Positions 5,808 through 7,020 of a DNA stretch of 7,020 nucleotides are shown here, in pieces (positions within the stretch are counted from its first letter, which is position 1; every line of letters begins with the position of its first letter). This stretch comes from Acidobacteriota bacterium (GTDB lineage Bacteria; Acidobacteriota; Vicinamibacteria; Fen-336). The stretch covers positions 1-7,020 of the forward strand of contig PMCG01000386.1 of assembly GCA_003155335.1 (NCBI GenBank). The letters are read 5' to 3'. The notes under the pieces were generated by a model. That model made no database searches and was not told the origin of the DNA. It worked only from the letters and a program-made list of their open reading frames with translations. Position numbers and translations under genes: made by a program.

Positions 5808-7020
5808 TGGGCACCGCGGTGACTACGCGCGAGAGGTGCGGACGCCAGCGCAAAGCCTCGCTCGACAGCGCCCTGCGCCTGGCCTTTGTGTTGGCGCCGT
5901 GTCTGTCGCCAGCGGTCGCGCGCGGCCAGACCAATGACGTCTACTTTCGCGCCTGGCGCTGGAACGACGACAGTGGCGTTCGCGCCAGCGCCGTCGCCGG
6001 CGCCACAGTCGCCCTGACCGACGATGCGGCAGGGCTCACGGCCAACCCTAGCGTGCTGGCCACGCTCAGCCGGAGCGAGCTGTCGCTGAGCATCGGCACC
6101 AGCCGCGCCACGCGCACCGTCATCGGTGACGCCATCGCCGCGCGCACTTCTGTGGACGAGCTGAGCGCGGCCGTGAAGCTCGGGCCGCACATCGGCGTCG
6201 CGGTGTTCCGACGCGAGCCGCAGTCCCGTCGCGTCGAGCTCGCCCCCACGGCGGCCGTTGATGGCGCGCGCGACGAAGGCTCCCTGTCCGCCGTCACCAC
6301 AGACGTCGGCGTCGCCCTGGCCCGAACGTTCGGCCCGCACCTCGCGCTCGGACTCGCCGTGACGCGCTGCCATATGGCCTTTGCCGCGGAGTACCAACGC
6401 GTCACGCCACCGTTGCCGGCGGTTCTCGAGGTGGGCGCCGCTGGGGGCGCACAGCACCTCGTGCCGAGCCTCGGGATGTCACTGTCGCTGGGACGCCGTG
6501 CGCAGCTCGGGCTCTCGCATCGCGTCGGCGTGAGCTGGCAGATCCAGCGCGTCGCGACCAGTCCCCTCCTCGCGCTGACGCTCGACGCCGGCACCCCCAT
6601 GCGCATCGTGCGGCCCGCCATCACTTCACTGGGCATGCGACTATCGCTCTCCAGAAAGCTCGCCTTGGTGTCACAGATCGACTACTTGCAGAGCGCGACC
6701 GCGGCGCCCGGAGTGCTCGAGGGCTATCGCGAGCTGAGCGTGCCGCGTCGGACGTGGGAGCCACACGCCGCCATGGAGCTCGCCCTTCCGTCCAGGAACG
6801 TCTCGTTGTTGCTTCGTTCGGGAATTCACTGGATACCACGTCCCGCGAGTGTCGAATCGCTGACGTCACCGGCGGCGTCGCCGGCCGGCGTCTGGGCCTG
6901 GGCACCGCCGCCGCCGGCCGCATTGTTCGAGCGTGCGCCAGAGGACGCAGTGTTGCGCCGGCTCGACGCGCGATGGAGTTTCGGAGCCGGACTGGCGCTG
7001 GTCACGCGCCCGGGCTGGCG
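5807..7020 (+). CDS. Outer-membrane beta-barrel protein, FadL/OmpP1-like, 3' end outside window
   Basis: The frame is open without a stop from GTG 5807 to the window end (404 codons seen). The GTG shares its G with the preceding stop (TAGTG), so translation is probably coupled. GTG 5819 is an alternative in-frame start. Neither has a strong ribosome binding site. The N-terminus is a good signal peptide: basic n-region (R8 to K16), hydrophobic LRLAFVLAPCLSPAVA, and an A-V-A site at 36-38. Residues about 71-88, TDDAAGLTANPSVLATL, match the conserved early segment of FadL/OmpP1-type barrels (typically DDA.A...NPAGLA). Many alternating amphipathic strands follow (ELSLSIGTS, ALGLAVTRC, SLGMSLSLG, QLGLSHRVGVSWQI, SLGMRLSLSRKL, VSLLLRSGIHW, FGAGLALVTR). 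A Pro-rich segment at 367-370 probably lies in a surface loop. FadL proteins import hydrophobic compounds across the outer membrane; the substrate here is unknown. A structural or non-transporting barrel is possible. Confidence 0.78.
   Translation, partial: MGTAVTTRERCGRQRKASLDSALRLAFVLAPCLSPAVARGQTNDVYFRAWRWNDDSGVRASAVAGATVALTDDAAGLTANPSVLATLSRSELSLSIGTSRATRTVIGDAIAARTSVDELSAAVKLGPHIGVAVFRREPQSRRVELAPTAAVDGARDEGSLSAVTTDVGVALARTFGPHLALGLAVTRCHMAFAAEYQRVTPPLPAVLEVGAAGGAQHLVPSLGMSLSLGRRAQLGLSHRVGVSWQIQRVATSPLLALTLDAGTPMRIVRPAITSLGMRLSLSRKLALVSQIDYLQSATAAPGVLEGYRELSVPRRTWEPHAAMELALPSRNVSLLLRSGIHWIPRPASVESLTSPAASPAGVWAWAPPPPAALFERAPEDAVLRRLDARWSFGAGLALVTRPGW

Noticed and set aside
5804..6457. Minus-strand open frames opposite the barrel gene (also 5941-6636 and 6621-6923)
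   Set aside because: The plus frame has a signal peptide, a FadL-like motif and barrel strands. The minus frames show only compositional bias.

Overview
This is a GC-rich (roughly two thirds G+C by eye), densely coding window from a Gram-negative bacterium. Diderm character is shown by a predicted outer-membrane beta-barrel protein and secreted or lipoprotein-type products. A Hanks-type Ser/Thr kinase co-transcribed with a sigma-54 activator is typical of Myxococcota and relatives and is also seen in Acidobacteriota. The sequence alone does not fix the phylum. I saw no mobile element, CRISPR array, RNA gene or obvious foreign segment.

Layout: (i) 1-356, plus strand: the 3' end of a YvcK/CofD-like gene, unrelated to the rest. 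It converges on (ii) a three-gene minus-strand operon read from 4911 down to 389: a GAF-AAA+-Fis sigma-54 activator, then (4-bp ATGA overlap) a membrane-anchored Ser/Thr protein kinase with an unrecognised extracytoplasmic domain, then (6 bases later) a putative lipoprotein beta-propeller of the lactonase/YVTN type. (iii) A 44-bp divergent intergenic region (4912-4955) holds a good promoter for the minus operon. Its position predicts a leaderless mRNA. (iv) A plus-strand pair follows from 4956: an exported two-domain beta-rich protein with a Pro/Ala-rich linker, whose N-terminal half recalls VirB9/TrbG-like domains, then (stop and start sharing one base, TAGTG) an outer-membrane beta-barrel protein of FadL/OmpP1 character that starts with GTG and runs off the window end.

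Working model (inference): the five genes from 389 to 7020 form one envelope-to-transcription signalling locus. Envelope proteins (propeller, exported two-domain protein, barrel) would sense or transport something. The kinase would carry a signal across the inner membrane, and the sigma-54 activator would be the output. The individual families are known. The combination, the kinase sensor domain and the exported two-domain protein are the parts I cannot match to a described system.
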